Part shown: in pieces, positions 34,908 through 46,607 of the stretch
Numbering within the stretch: position 1 is the first letter of the stretch
Layout: each line of letters begins with the position of its first letter
NCBI GenBank assembly: GCA_038363925.1
Contig: JAQQWL010000004.1
Coordinates: 806,001 to 870,000, forward strand
Origin: Apiospora phragmitis
Lineage: Eukaryota; Ascomycota; Sordariomycetes; Amphisphaeriales; Apiosporaceae
Direction of reading: 5' to 3'
DNA length: 64,000 nt
Notes under the pieces: generated by a model
The model's database searches: none
The model's input: only the letters and a program-made list of their open reading frames with translations
What the model was told of the DNA's origin: nothing
Program-made: the position numbers and the translations under genes

Positions 34908-36147
34908 TTAGATGCCCATTTGTTCACTCGGATTCCACCGAGATTCCTTATCCCGCCCGTTCCAGTAGACCAGTGATAATTTATAATCTAGTGCCCTGGA
35001 GCCAAGGGCAGCACCCCCTGAGCAACCGACACACCGATCTCGCTCGATGGAATCCCCGCCACAGTCAAGCCACATCGACTCGTCCCGCAGGAGCTGCTGG
35101 ATGATGTCGTCGCCCGGCAGATCGTCGAACACGATCCGGGGGTGGTGGAACACCATGCGCTCCTCCCCCGTTGTCTGGTCTCCGCGTATGCGGATGACCT
35201 GCCGCAGGTGCTCCGCGGTCTCACCTTTATCTGCCTGCATTTCTGCGAGTTCGCACTCAAGTTCAGCATCAGTATCACTACCAGCATCACCATCGCCCTC
35301 ATAGTGACTGTCCTTGTCGTCGATGCGCTCGGACGGCGGATCCAACAGGTCGAGCAGCTCGCTTTGCCGTGCGGCCTGTCGAGGCCGAGGCGGCGCCGAG
35401 CCGGGCGCCGCATAGTAAGCTGCCAGGTGCAACGGGGTCCATCTAACTTTATTCGAGGAGGGGTCAAGCCAGTGGGTGGATTGCTCTGGAAGCGCTCGAA
35501 GATGGAGACTGCGACTGGGATCGGTGCCAGTCGGTGAGTCCGGAGGACGAAGCCACCATTTGGGGCATGCTAAAGTGGCCGGGGCTTTGTCTTAGAGTAG
35601 GCTGCTGCTCAGTTCCCATGTAGGTGGGGACCAAAGGCCCTCTCTCGATTCTGATATGGGAGACTGTCCGTCGTGGTCTCCTCGCGCGGTTGGAGAAAGC
35701 CGATCGAGGGCGGACCTTGTTGCACAAAAGTATTCCCCAACTGCCATGTTCGGGTATTGGACCAGTTCCAAGACTGATCGAAGCAGACGGCGCGTGACTC
35801 TAGCACAGCCCCAGGTTCACTTGCAGTGGCGGCGCCATGGGAAGACGGGTCGTAGTGACGCCGGAGAACACTGTCCGAGATGTACTTGGCAAACTTGGTA
35901 TACCAAAACTGGTCGACGTCGGCGCCGGCTTCCAGAGTGCGCCGTGCCAGACGCGCGAGACCGTACGTGGCGGCGTGGTGGAGGACGGGCAGGCGGTTCT
36001 GTCGGACCACCACGACGCAGAAAACGGGACCGACAATGGCGTCGTACTGGAGCAAGCCTGGGCCCAGTTGGCCAGGGCGCCCTCGCAGCATTGCTCAGCA
36101 ATGAGGATGATGAACTCGTCGGGCAAGTCGCGGAGTGAAGGCATCAT
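34908..36147 (-). CDS. F-box-like/ankyrin-repeat protein
   Basis: It starts with a short F-box-like segment (MPSLRDLPDEFIILIAEQ, ATG at 36147 or 36144). Ankyrin-like units follow: LHHAATYGLARLARRTLEAG, and farther on WTPLHLAAYYAA. The C-terminal part is acidic (DSHYEGDGDAGSDTDAEL). The frame breaks near 36047 (one base short, so that WAQACS passes into DAIVGPVF). Between about 35750 and 35480 the correct frame is unclear, with three frames in partial use, so an intron or another indel must lie there. The last stretch 35480-34908 is open and ends NPSEQMGI. Such proteins are abundant in accessory fungal regions; the partner is unknown. Confidence 0.6.
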
Positions 36148-37528
36148 CACGCGGGGTTGATGGGATTGTGCGGTGAGTAGAATGGTGCCAGAGTGTTTGC
36201 TGGCGGTGCAGGAAATCAGGGAGGGGGAGGATGGTGACACTGGCCGCCGCCACCTGTGCCTGAGGCGGCGACCATGCAATGCGAGGGGACAGCAGGCAGC
36301 CATGAAGCCCCCTCCCCACTAGTTTCTTGTGCGACCATAGAGTCACCCCGTCTCCTGATGATTCTCATGAAGGGATCCCAAGCATTGGAGCGGTCTTGTG
36401 CGTTTGACGAAAACATGAAAGTCGTGCCTTTTAAAGATGTCAGCTTGCTTGCTTCTGTACCTGAAGTACTCTTTTTCTTCGACCAATCATAGGTACTTGT
36501 GCAAAATCTGGAAGGCGTCGCCGAAGGTATTGGACGAATGGTGGAGATGGACAGTGGAAGAACTGCTCGTGACGGGAAACCTTGGAGAGGACAAACAGAT
36601 CCGATCCCTAAGATATAATATTGGGTAGGAGGCTCTTCTAATATGCGCTCTCATTCTCGATTCTTTCTGTCATCCTGTGTATTAACTCAGATTGTAACAT
36701 ACTTGGCAAGTCATACATGATGAGTGATGTCATTCCTATCAAGCCTTTCTTTTTCTTCATTTCGATTTATATCAAGTCACCCAATCAAGAATTACAGGCT
36801 CGTCTTATTAACCCTTCGCCAGGACTTTGTTCCCCGCAACATAAAAAAATATATACCTCCTGACTGGCGGGGCACTGCCATTTGATTTATACATACGTAC
36901 CTTATTGCTACACCATATGGCAATACCGCGGCAGGGGAGGCTCCAGAAATGGTCACCGGCACCATATTGCACTGGGTGGCCGTTACTTTTATCTGGACAG
37001 CGTCTCTATAAGCGTGGCACTTCGGTACCGGTCATAAAGCCTAGAGGTACTTCAACTTAGCCAGCTACACTGTCCACCGTATAAAAGTCACCGTACGGAC
37101 ATAGTCACCAAGGCCGGTAACTATTTCTAAGCCGGTAACCGTCACTATATACCCCCTTATTTCGCTTCATGCTCTTTTCTCTTTTAACTAGAACCCCTGC
37201 GTCGTTATCTTCGAGAGGTTCGCTGCGAGGGTAGCTACCGTCAACGAGGTGGTCAGTGTACACGGACGTTGCAGATGATGAGACAGTCGTGAAGCGAAGC
37301 TGCAAAACCCTCGGATGTACATCCGCTAACACATATTTTGCTGTCACCATGCTACCAAACCCTCAACTTCTCACATACGCTGCGAAACCTGGACTCATTG
37401 TTCACCAGAGCCTCCATTTCCTTCTGAATTTTGGATGAAAACACTTCGAACCTCGCTTCAAATGCATGCCCTATCATATCCGACAGGTCGGCGTTAGAAT
37501 CTAATTATTGAAATACATGATGAAATAC
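36148..37528. other. Intergenic region, about 1.4 kb
   Basis: The promoter of the ankyrin gene lies at the left end and the 3' flank of the aldolase at the right. Around 37090-37155 short motifs (GTCACCGTA, GCCGGTAAC) recur in direct and inverted copies, possibly a small degraded repeat element. No gene supported. Confidence 0.4.
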
Positions 37529-38316
37529 CTAGTAGCCTCCAGACACGTCTCCTTGGATTGGCTTAAAGGTGAATGTCATAGGTTGCTCTGTAATACCCCT
37601 CCGTCCAGCTTCCTCCAGGATTGCCACCGTCGCAGTGGCGCCGATTCGGGTGACGCCGAGAGACATGACGTGCAAAAGATCGTCGAGAGTCCGCACACCG
37701 CCGGCGGCCTTGATCTGCACCCCGGGCTTGGTGTGCTCGCGCATGAGGTGAGGCACGGTGGCCCCCTGGTACGTGTACAGGCCGTCCGGCCGCTTCACGA
37801 AGCCGTAGCCGGTCGAGGTCTTGACAAAGGCCACGCCGATGTCGGAGCAGATCTGGCATAGCCGGGCAATGTGCTCCTCTCGCAGGAAGTCGTTTTCGAA
37901 GATGACCTTGAGGACAGCGCCCTGTTTCGTCACGGCCTGGTGGACCTGCGAGATCTCCTCCCTCACATACCCCCAGTCGCCCCCCAGCGCCTTGCCGACA
38001 TTGATGACCATGTCGACCTCGCGGCCGCCCGACCGTGCGGCAGCCTCGGCTTCGATGACCTTCATGTCGGTCGTGCTGTTGACGTGGGGGAATCCGATGA
38101 CGGGACAGACCAGGACGTCGGTACCTTCCACCTCGGCCTTGGCCATGGGAACGAGATACGGCTTGACACAGGCCGTGGCAACTCGGTACTTCTTCGCAAT
38201 GCGCAGCCCTTCGAGAACTTCCTCGTCTGTCAGGTCGGATGCAGCAGCGAGTAGTCGATCATCTTCGCAACCTGTTGCAAGGTTACGGTGATGGAGTTTG
38301 TCGAGTCGGCCGCCAT
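37529..38316 (-). CDS. deoC: Deoxyribose-phosphate aldolase
   Basis: Cleaves 2-deoxyribose 5-phosphate to glyceraldehyde 3-phosphate and acetaldehyde in deoxynucleoside catabolism, as a cytosolic TIM barrel. Visible family signatures are VCPVIGFPHVNSTTDMKV, DMVINVGKALGGDW, LKVIFENDFL (with the Schiff-base region AFVKTSTGYGF after it) and IKAAGGVRT. The ATG at 38314-38316 starts MAADSTNSITVTLQQVAKMI and leads into DYSLLHPT, where the frame breaks at 38233. ACC-TG should be ACC-CTG, giving LTDEEVLEGL. With one base added the gene is 789 bases and 262 residues. It is unspliced and divergent from the transcription factor gene, starts 130 bp apart. Confidence 0.92.
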
Positions 38317-38445
38317 TTTTGGTTCTGTTGGACAAGAGAATTAGAGTATAGAGTAGAAGCAGGATCGGGGTTTGCAACGTAGATGTCTGCTGAGTGGGAG
38401 TGATTGCGTGGTTTCTTGAGTAAGTACATATATCGCTAGGAAGCG
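38317..38445. promoter_or_regulatory. Short divergent promoter between deoC and transcription factor gene
   Basis: Only about 130 bp separate the two start codons as called. This is too short to hold a missing Zn2Cys6 exon of the transcription factor as well as both promoters. Confidence 0.4.
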
Positions 38446-40034
38446 ATGCAGTTTGGCCTTGGCTATGTTGCCGTGCTCCTGGCCGTGTGTGCCATCAGCC
38501 TGGAATACATCACAGCCCCCCAGATTGCGGCACTGGTCGCATACGAAGTCGAGCCCGAAGCCTACAAACTACACATCCTGACCACCTTGAAGTTGAGGAC
38601 AATGGATGTCGTGTCCCTCGGAACGCTGGAAGCGGTACAAATGTGCGTCGTGCTCGGGAGCTACTACCTCTACCACGGGCTACCAGAGCTTGCGTGGCCA
38701 ATCTGCGGCTGTGGGCTGCGCATTGCCCAGGCCTTGAACCTCCACCGGAAGGTGCCACCACCATCTGTCGTCGGCCCGGGATCTCCAGGCGGGGCCGAGG
38801 AAGAATACGCCCTCTACGTCCTCTCTGCTCGGCGACGCTGTTGGTGGGCTGTCTACGAGATCGAGACCTTCTGCTCTACGATGTACGGCTTCCCGCTGAG
38901 CGTGGTCGAAGGCGACTGCGATATCGAAGACCTGGACCCCTACGACGAGTCCTCGGCCGCCACCACCCATGATGCGCCCCACGCCCCACCCAGTCTGCTC
39001 TTCTTCAAATGCGAGACTTGGATCGGCAGAACGAGCCCATCACCGACCAGGCATCCCACCTCCTGACCCTGGTCAAGAAAGTGGCGGGGCTGGAAGCGAG
39101 ACTTCGCGAGTGGCAAGAATGCCTCACCCCGGTTCTACGACCTGTGAGGTTGACCGACGTGGGTGTGGACGGACTTGGCCCACGGGCGGGAGTGAGGGAA
39201 CCGGATGAAAACACCGACGATAACACGAAACGGATTTTCCGGCTCCAAGCTCTGGTGCTCAAGTTTGCGTACGAAAACGCCCGTATCTTGATACACAGGC
39301 CGCTGCTCTCCTACCAGGTGTCCTTCACGAACAGGCCGACGCCCCTACACCCAGGGTCGCGTGCCGATCCGTTCGGTCACTCCATCCACGAATGCTGCGA
39401 GGCCACTTTGCAGATGTCGTTGGTGGGGTGCCCCGCCATCCGGGCCTTTGCATCGGGCACCTACGCCGTGGCTCTCATCTCCCTGCATCTGTTCACGGCC
39501 GGGGTGACGCTGTGCATCATGGCGTCTCCGGACCCGCTGAGCCCGGCGTCGCAAGAGCCCAAGCTGGGCGTCCGCCGCACCATGGACATGCAGATGGTCC
39601 TCGCGCCCGAGTTGATTGTGGCGTCACAGGGGCTCGGCATCCTGCGTCGTCTGACGGCCCTGGTCATGGCCAGGAAATGCAGCATATGCTCGGTGTCGGG
39701 CCTCCCCCCGCACCAGAACGAGAGCTTCCGCCGGGCGGTGCGGAGTTATCAGCCTCGGATGTGGCGGATCTGGGCGCGGGTGGCTACCCGTTACAAGTCC
39801 CGCCGCCGCCCCGGCCGCCGCCCAGCGACTCACCTATCCTGACTTCAGAGTCGTTGGGGGGGGGGGGGATGGCATGTAGACATTCTAGGGGCCGGGGATG
39901 ACTGCTCGATGACACACGACGGGATCGGCTTCTCACACGGGATTGCAGATTTCGAATTCTACGAGAACATGTCCGTGACACAGGCCTTGCTAGATTTCGA
40001 AAAAGGTACGTCGCAATCTGTTTCTGTCTTTTAA
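38446..40034 (+). CDS. Fungal-specific transcription factor domain protein, lacks Zn2Cys6 domain
   Basis: Carries the middle regulatory domain of fungal Zn-cluster transcription factors: LLAVCAISLEYITAPQ, GSYYLYHGLPELAWPICGCG, LRIAQALNLHRK, RRRCWWAVYEIETFCSTMYG. The later helical part has NARILIHRPLLSYQ and AFASGTYAVALISLHLF. The end is acidic and aromatic (DGIGFSHGIADFEFYENM). Three frame breaks lie inside. At 39007-39009 AAA should be AAAA; at 39670-39671 CC should be CCC (giving AQEMQHMLGV). The third is a change in the 13-base poly-G at 39856-39868. With these the length is 1590 bases, 529 residues. The protein begins in the middle of the domain and no DNA-binding cluster is encoded upstream, so it is 5'-truncated or a cluster-less regulator. 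Confidence 0.72.
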
Positions 40035-40859
40035 TCCCTTAGGCTTGGTGTGCCACCGCTGAAACTGGGCTGGCTGCGAAACGAGTAGCGATCAGGTACG
40101 CACCTGGCGACGTAGCGAATGGCAACACGCAAGGGCCGACGTGCGAGACCCCGCCCCTTGATTTATTTGTTGGACAAGACCAGGGATGGCTGTGGGGCTG
40201 GAACAGTAATCCTTAATGGCAAAACGGTTGGAAATCCAGTTTTAGAGGTGGTCCTCCATGCCAGGAATCTCGCGATGGCCCCACGACGTCGAAGGTTGCC
40301 AGTATGGCATCTATCTGTTTCCTCCTCCACCGGAATACCAACCAGCTTGCGCTTATCCAAACCAAACGAAAGGCTCCTGTGGCACCTGTATTAGATCATC
40401 GTAATCTTGCGGGCCGGAGTGTACGCGGATCTAGGCCAGGGCGAGCTGTGAGGCATCACTTCTGAAGTCTCAGTTAATTACTTCAATGCCCAACTTGAGT
40501 CATTACGCGATAATACAATAAACGGTGCTGCATTGAAGGATGCGTTGTTACGATGTGTATCATCAGACTAAGGGGCGACGATGGGGGAAAAAGTAGCCCT
40601 AAGGAGAAAATACCAACAATAGCGACTGAGTTCAGATCAACGGAGCTATCCATTACCTAGCATTATATACAGGGGCTGAGCTGAACTCGGCAGATGCGGC
40701 AGCGCTTTCTCGACTAATAGCAAGGGTTTATCTTCTCGTCTTCTTCGGGACAATATTCTGCATCTCAAAGATGACCATAGGCTTTTGGTCGACGACAGCG
40801 AACCATTCTGACAATGCCCCCCAAACGAATAAACCATCTCTCCCAATCTTCCAGTTGGC
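40035..40859. other. Intergenic region
   Basis: About 825 bp with short unrelated frames; no gene supported. Confidence 0.5.
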
Positions 40860-41575
40860 TTAAGCATTGGCCTGGATCAGACCACCAGCGGCACCGGAAG
40901 GACCGTCCTCGTCGTCGTCCTTGTAGTACTCTGGTCCAAATTCATCGTATACGGCCGGCAACTCCTCCCACTTCCTCCTCAGTCTCTTATCGGAATCCTG
41001 CTGCTGCTGCTGCTGGGCGGCCGTCGGGCTCGGGTTGATCACCGAATCGGTGTCGGGGTCATATTCGGCCTAGAAGAAAGAGGTATTAGGCAAACCGTAT
41101 TACTAAAAATTGGAGATGACAGTAACCCTTAAGAATAATAAGTGAGAAGCTTTAACTTACAAATCCCTGGGATTTGATGGCATCTGAGGGGCCCCTGAAA
41201 CGATGAGCACCTCGGATGTGACGCTCGAGGGAGTGCCAGTTGTTCTCGGCGCCCGGCTGGTAGCGACCACAAGTACAGCTCCAGATGTGGCCCTGGCTTC
41301 GCTGCTGACCTCGGAGGTAGGCTGAGTCGTGTTTGTGCATCGACGAGATGTGGCTGCTGATGTAGTGGTGTGTGTTATTCATTCTTCTATTATAAGGGAG
41401 GCCCTTGGAAGCGGCGTCGGCACTGCATAGTCCGCATGTGACTTTCCCGTCAGCGCCCACTGTGCCGGAGAAGGGGCGCTTGCCATGGTAGTTGATCCCA
41501 TCGGCACATGGCATCTTCGTCTCACCCTTTGACTTCTTCTTCTTCTTGGCAGTGTTGCTTTTGATGGGGAGCCAT
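40860..41575 (-). CDS. Hypothetical protein with Cys/His-rich fingers and a polyglutamine run
   Basis: Not recognised as a named family. Exon 1 ends at 41161 and exon 2 is 41069-40860, with a 91-base GT-AG intron that keeps phase; from the ATG at 41514 it encodes 187 residues. Two spaced Cys/His groups could bind zinc: CGLCSADAASKG with THHYISSHISSMHKH, and CTCGRYQPG with LERHIRGAH. The C-terminal exon has QQQQQQ encoded by a CAG/CTG repeat (about 41000-41020) and an acidic end DEFGPEYYKDDDEDG. A better N-terminus (MAPIKSN, then KKKKKSKG) begins at the ATG at 41573-41575, if the CCCC at 41566-41569 has one base too many. Confidence 0.55.
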
Positions 41576-44337
41576 CTTGGGGGTTTCTTTGTGTAATCAA
41601 GGGTCGCTTATGTGTTGATGCGGAAGGAGGTTGAGTGGGTTGTGATGGATTGTGAATGTGTGAATTTCGTCCAGACCTGGAAGGAAACAAGACGCAACTT
41701 GAGGAGAAAGGGTTGATTTCTTTTTTTCAGCCCCGGCCAATTTTCTTATTGTGTTCCTTCGACGATATGGTCCATGCTGTGTATGATGTCGTCGCACGAG
41801 GGGCGACAGTGAGGAGAATTGCGGGTACCTGGGAAATGTTACGATTCCTGCAGGGACTGTAGAACATTCCGGACTTATTAGGGGGGCTATACATGGCATA
41901 GTGTAGACACCCCTAGAAATACCAAGAGCATGGAGACCTGGTTCATACTGCATATAAAGCTTTCCGAACTCGAGAGACGTTTGAGAATTATGTTAAGTTA
42001 ATTATTGTATCTGTCTGAAATTCTTTGCTACTATTTCTTTGAACTTGCAATCGCTTATTCTATCTATGTAGCCAAGTCGTATTTGTGTCCCACTCGTTAC
42101 GACAAGAGCTGAAGAGCGGGAATATATCAAGCTTGGCCTGGAACTACTATGCCTTTCTTGATCTTATAGTTACTACGAGATTCTATCCAGGGGTTTTGTC
42201 GCATACTCTACGTAGTGCCTGAGATGGGCGTCTTCCACTATCTAAGGCTCCGAGTCTACCTCGTCCTCGTCCGTGTCCTCCCGTTATACATTTTACTGTG
42301 TTCTTCTTTCTCCTTCTCCATCCATCATGCTTGGAGACACGCTAGCGCGGAGAGAACACTCCTATCTTCTAAAATGGACAACATCAGGCCATCCGTGTGC
42401 TCGGTAGACGCCTCGCGCTTCCTAGTTTCATTCAAATCGCTAGCCAAGTGATACCGCTTTAACTCGATCTGTATGGTCCCTCTTGCTCGCAACATACCTC
42501 GGACTGAGCATCTTTAATCCGGCGATCGCAGACGTCGTCCTGTATCGTTTTCTCCCATCTTCCTTTATTCTGCTTTGCTCTAGATTCTTAGCTCACACTA
42601 TCCACGAGCCAGCCCCTTTTAGACATCAAACCTGGGGGTATCATAGGAATGGCAATAATGTGGCAGTTGGTGTTGCGGTTGCCTCTGCTGCACTGCTAGG
42701 AGCCAATAGCATCAGAGACATCATCACTTGTAGAGACTGCATATCAAGCTTCATCTGAAATATGTATGTATGGATATTTTGCAACGGGAGGGACTTGAGT
42801 TTGTAATTGGGAGTAACTTGGGATGTAGAAGCCTTTTGCTTCTGCTTTGTTGACCTGGTACGGATCAAAAAATAGAGAGGAAAGAGAAGGAGGAGAAGGC
42901 AACTTTTATATTGTTCATTCCCAGCAGTCGTCGGGTAGCCGCTCTACTATCTTGTGTGATTTCTGATTCGTCGCTCAGCACTTATCCCGCGAGGCTGGAC
43001 TCAGCCTCCTTTTCTAGATTTGGGTGTCCTGAGATCTAACATCGCCACCGCCAGCTGAACCCCCAATTCGCTCAGATGTCTGAAGGAGGCGACCGGGGTG
43101 AATTGGGCCCCTGGAGGCAGACATCCGGAGCCAAGAAAGCACGACTCGGAGATAGCGAAATGTCCTCCGCCTCGGTATTGGACAAGGCCACGGTGAACTT
43201 TTTCTCGACCAGGATTTGGCTGTGAATGCCCTCTTTGATGAGTCCATCCCACCGAGCCCATAGTCAACTCGGGAATAATTTTACCCCTCTACAGGTTCGC
43301 AGCGGTGCATACCCTTTTTACGGGAACGTGGGTGTTGTGCAAGTCCGTTGGATATAAGCGCCTGCTGATCCGAGAGCTGAGATGAGTCGAGCCCGGGCCT
43401 GTAGCGCCGTAAAAAGCCCCAGCCGGCAGGCCTGCTTTCGGTATCGTCCAGGGTATCGGTTACTGAAAACGGAAACCGTCTGCTCACGGGGACAAGTAAA
43501 CCCACCCAATTGGACCATTATCAGTCCCAAACTAGTTTGCCGTGCCCGTGGAGTATGCCAAGTCCCCAAAGACCAATAGTGCCGTGATATGGGTCAAATG
43601 GGGAGCGTTGAAGCGGAGAACTGCTGGGGTGTGAATGATGCCGTTTGGTTCGCTATCCAAGGGGAGAAAGCTTGAAAGGCCGTCAGGCCCACTCTGCTTC
43701 TTGGAGTTCTGCTTGGCCCATTAGAAATGGAAATCTCGTTCGTCGACATCTTGTTAGCCCCGGCCTGACTGCTGACTGTAGATAATAAGGGTCTCGGTCG
43801 CATCCCACAGGGCTGTACAATATGCGTGATCCACCATATACGCGATCGCTACCACTCTTTCGGGTTTAGGATCCAATGCAAAGCTCACCAAGCGCACCGG
43901 GCTCACCCGAACTTGCTTGCTTGGGTATAGATAGTCTTCGGGCCCCTTCAACCACCAACGTATGCGAAGTCTTTCGCGACTAGTTCAATTGGCCTTATTG
44001 GACAGCACCAATGCAGTTCGTGGCTACAAATAGAGGACATGCTTGCCCACTGTAAGTTGCGGGATCTGGAATCGTGGGTCTCAAGTCGAGGATGGCTTCA
44101 CCTCACGCCATTTTCCTTTTTGGATTTTGGATATCGCTCTGTCTGAGTGCAGGGCTGGACAACCGAAATTTGGGGCGCATCCCTGCCGGTAGAACGGAGG
44201 CCGTACAACCCACAGGGGGGCATCCTAGCGGGATGAGACGGTGATGTTGGATATATAAAACCTTCGTCTGCAGCGGCGGCTACTTCGTTTCCTCCTTTGA
44301 TCAACACACGCTCTAAGCCATCGACCCAACAGTCAAG
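41576..44337. other. 2.8-kb gene-poor interval
   Basis: No gene with recognisable features on either strand. Short frames around 42215-42760 and 43000-43570 look random. The last about 300 bp are the upstream region of the GH71 gene, with a TATATAAA-like sequence near 44252. Confidence 0.4.
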
Positions 44338-45599
44338 ATGACGGGAGCTCGTGCGCTGACGCTGCTAAGTGGTACACTGTTGCTGGCCACTCAAGTCGCT
44401 TCAAAGGCTGCGATAGCCCATTACATGGTAAATCCTTTTCTTTGGGCTATCCTTTGGCCTACTTCACCATGCATCGACGGCTGACACAAGGTCTTACACA
44501 CAGCTTGGCAAGGTCACAGAAGAGCATGTAAAGACGGATCTGAAAAATGCGAAAGCTGCCGGGTAAGTTCGATGGATCCCGCAGACTGCCTTATCTCCGC
44601 TATCGCTCATGTTGATTGTTTCTGCAGGTTCTACGCCTTTGCGATGAATGTTGGCTGTGTTGAGACAGACTGGGTCGATGACGTCCTTGGTTACATGTTC
44701 AACAACGCAGCGGCCGCCGGCATGGGTGTCTACTTGAATATGGTTCTTTATGCCTCGGGCGATGCATGCTGGAACGGAGCCTCGTGCTGTGACTACGCCA
44801 ACGACTACACGGATATCTGGAACAAGTATAAAGGCTCAGATGGATGGTTCAAGATCAACGGCAAGAACCTTGTCAGCAGTAAGTAGCCCCCTCTTCTCGC
44901 CACTGGCTGGGAAGCTCCGAGGATGCTTCGGCTTACATAACTACCCCGAACAGCCTTCTCTGCGGCCGACTGGTCTAGAAAGGAATTCAATGCGTGGCGA
45001 GAGAATTGGGACGAGGGCAACCTCTTTTTCATGCCCGATTTTGGCAACACAACGGGATACTACGAGGGTGCGGAAGGCGGGGTGGCAAGTTGCCTAACTT
45101 ACCCCCCTACTTATCGATCGAAAGCTAACCCGTTGAAAACAACAGGGAGCACTGGGGCGAGACGGTCGACGGCATCGCCAGCTGGGAGAGCTCATGGCCT
45201 GCATATGCAGGCCACGGCCGCGCTTTTCCGGGCGACGTCGGTCCCGACATGAAGCCTTTCCACGCGGCGCTCTACCACGGCGCCGAATATATGATCCCTA
45301 TCAGTCCTCTGCAGTACAAGTCAGCCTACAAGACTAACCTCTACCGGCTCGGTGACATGGATCTGCCGGTTCGTATGGAAAACATCCTGGCCATGAGCCC
45401 GCGACCCAACTACGTGCAATTTCAGACCTGGAACGATGGGCCGGAGAGTCACTACATCGGTGATATCTGGCCTGAGCAAAACCACGACTACCAGCCATGG
45501 AAGTACATAAACCCGGAACGTTACGATCACAGGTTAGTACTTTTGATTTCACTCCTCTGTAACTCTGGTGGCCATTCCCAAAACACGCCCCCCTCGTAG
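44338..45599 (+). CDS. GH71 alpha-1,3-glucanase (mutanase), 3'-truncated
   Basis: A secreted enzyme that hydrolyses alpha-1,3-glucan of fungal cell walls. A signal peptide is clear (LTLLSGTLLLATQVASKA), followed by the family start AAIAHYMLGKVTEEHVKTD and FYAFAMNVG. Exons are 44338-44427, 44504-44562, 44628-44878, 44954-45081 and from about 45150. Further GH71 landmarks are LFFMPDFGN, HWGETVDGIASWESSWPAY, YMIPISPLQYKSAYK and FQTWNDGPESHYIGDIWPE. After YINPERYDHR the family sequence stops. A donor-like AG-GTTAGT lies at 45531-45538, but no continuing exon is found, and readthrough ends at 45599. The 325 residues lack the C-terminal part of the barrel that normally follows. It is either a truncated pseudogene or a gene cut by rearrangement. 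Confidence 0.75.
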
Positions 45600-45866
45600 A
45601 GGGACTCGACCATATGGACTCTGGCTTCCTTGCGGCGCTTTCGGATGCCCATGTCGGTTGTGCCAGGTAGAGACTTGCCCGCATTCTCCGAGCGAAGGAC
45701 GTCGACGAAGTGCTCCACGAGAGGCCGGTGGGTTGGGTAAAGAAACCGATAGCGCGTCTGTAGACAACCCAAAGTTGGCGGCGGCTGTGAAATCAGGATC
45801 GGTGAATCGTCTCCAGATGCCCTGACAGGAGTTGCAGCCTGAGACCGATTCCGGAAGGGTTGCCAT
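45527..45866 (-). CDS. Small hypothetical protein, antisense to the GH71 3' end
   Basis: A minus-strand gene or fragment of about 112 residues. The start ATG at 45864-45866 gives MATLPESVSGCNSCQGIW and then DPDFTAAANFG. One base too many near 45770 separates this from the main frame, which continues RYRFLYPTHRPLVEHFVDVL and ends with HMVESLYEGGVFWEWPPEL. The combined sequence reads as a natural protein rather than a shadow. I do not recognise the family. Its stop region (45527) abuts the point where GH71 homology ends, suggesting a rearrangement boundary. Confidence 0.4.
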
Positions 45867-46607
45867 TGTACAAGTGTACAAGTAAGGGAAGATGCTGGTG
45901 AGCGGGATGGGCAAAGCAATATGGATTATAGCAGAGGTTAGGCTCACTTCGCGAGAGTGGTGATTAAGGCCAGTAAGTAGAATTATTTCAAGTGGTTTCC
46001 TGGAATATATTGGAATAATGGCTGCATCAGACCACTTACCTAGTCAGCCACAGGCTGCTGCCTCACGGACCCAGCCAAGGCCCACTGGCTCCTATATAAA
46101 GTTGGACCGGATGTTCTAGGGGTGACGGGATACTATAAGCCACGAAGGCAGCTGGATTTGCAGGTTTGCTTTGCGTCGCGGGATGGTCTGAATGTTGTTT
46201 CCCGCATTCGATTCAGTCGTGGCCCTTTTTCATGCTTTTTAGCTTCTGCAAACAAACACCATATGGCATATGGATGACCATTAATTACGAGATTCCGCCT
46301 CTCATTAAAACTGTTATCGTTGTTGTCTGCAATGATGAAACCGGACTAAGGAGCTACGCTGATGAATGGTTTGGGATTGTTGCAATAGCTATGTAAGAAC
46401 ACCTTGAATGGCTGCTCAGGCAGTGATACGGACAGACTTGAGCTCTCCGAGTTTTCCTCTTCTCAACCTTGTTGAGACACTCTCCATAGACACAGCGTCT
46501 ATTTGGCCTGCGCGGACTTACCGCCTTGTAAGCCGGTCCCATCCTAGCGGCCAAGAAGAGGGCACCCTCATGCAGCGTTCAAGGTGTCGCCATTTTCAAC
46601 GATCTCC
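45867..46607. other. Intergenic region
   Basis: 741 bp without a supportable gene. Confidence 0.5.

Noticed and set aside
36890..37160. Miniature inverted-repeat element
   Set aside because: Short repeated motifs are present but I could not define matching ends or a target duplication.
43000..43580. Overlapping open frames on both strands as a gene
   Set aside because: None shows recognisable protein features; the frames are likely chance in a GC-rich patch.
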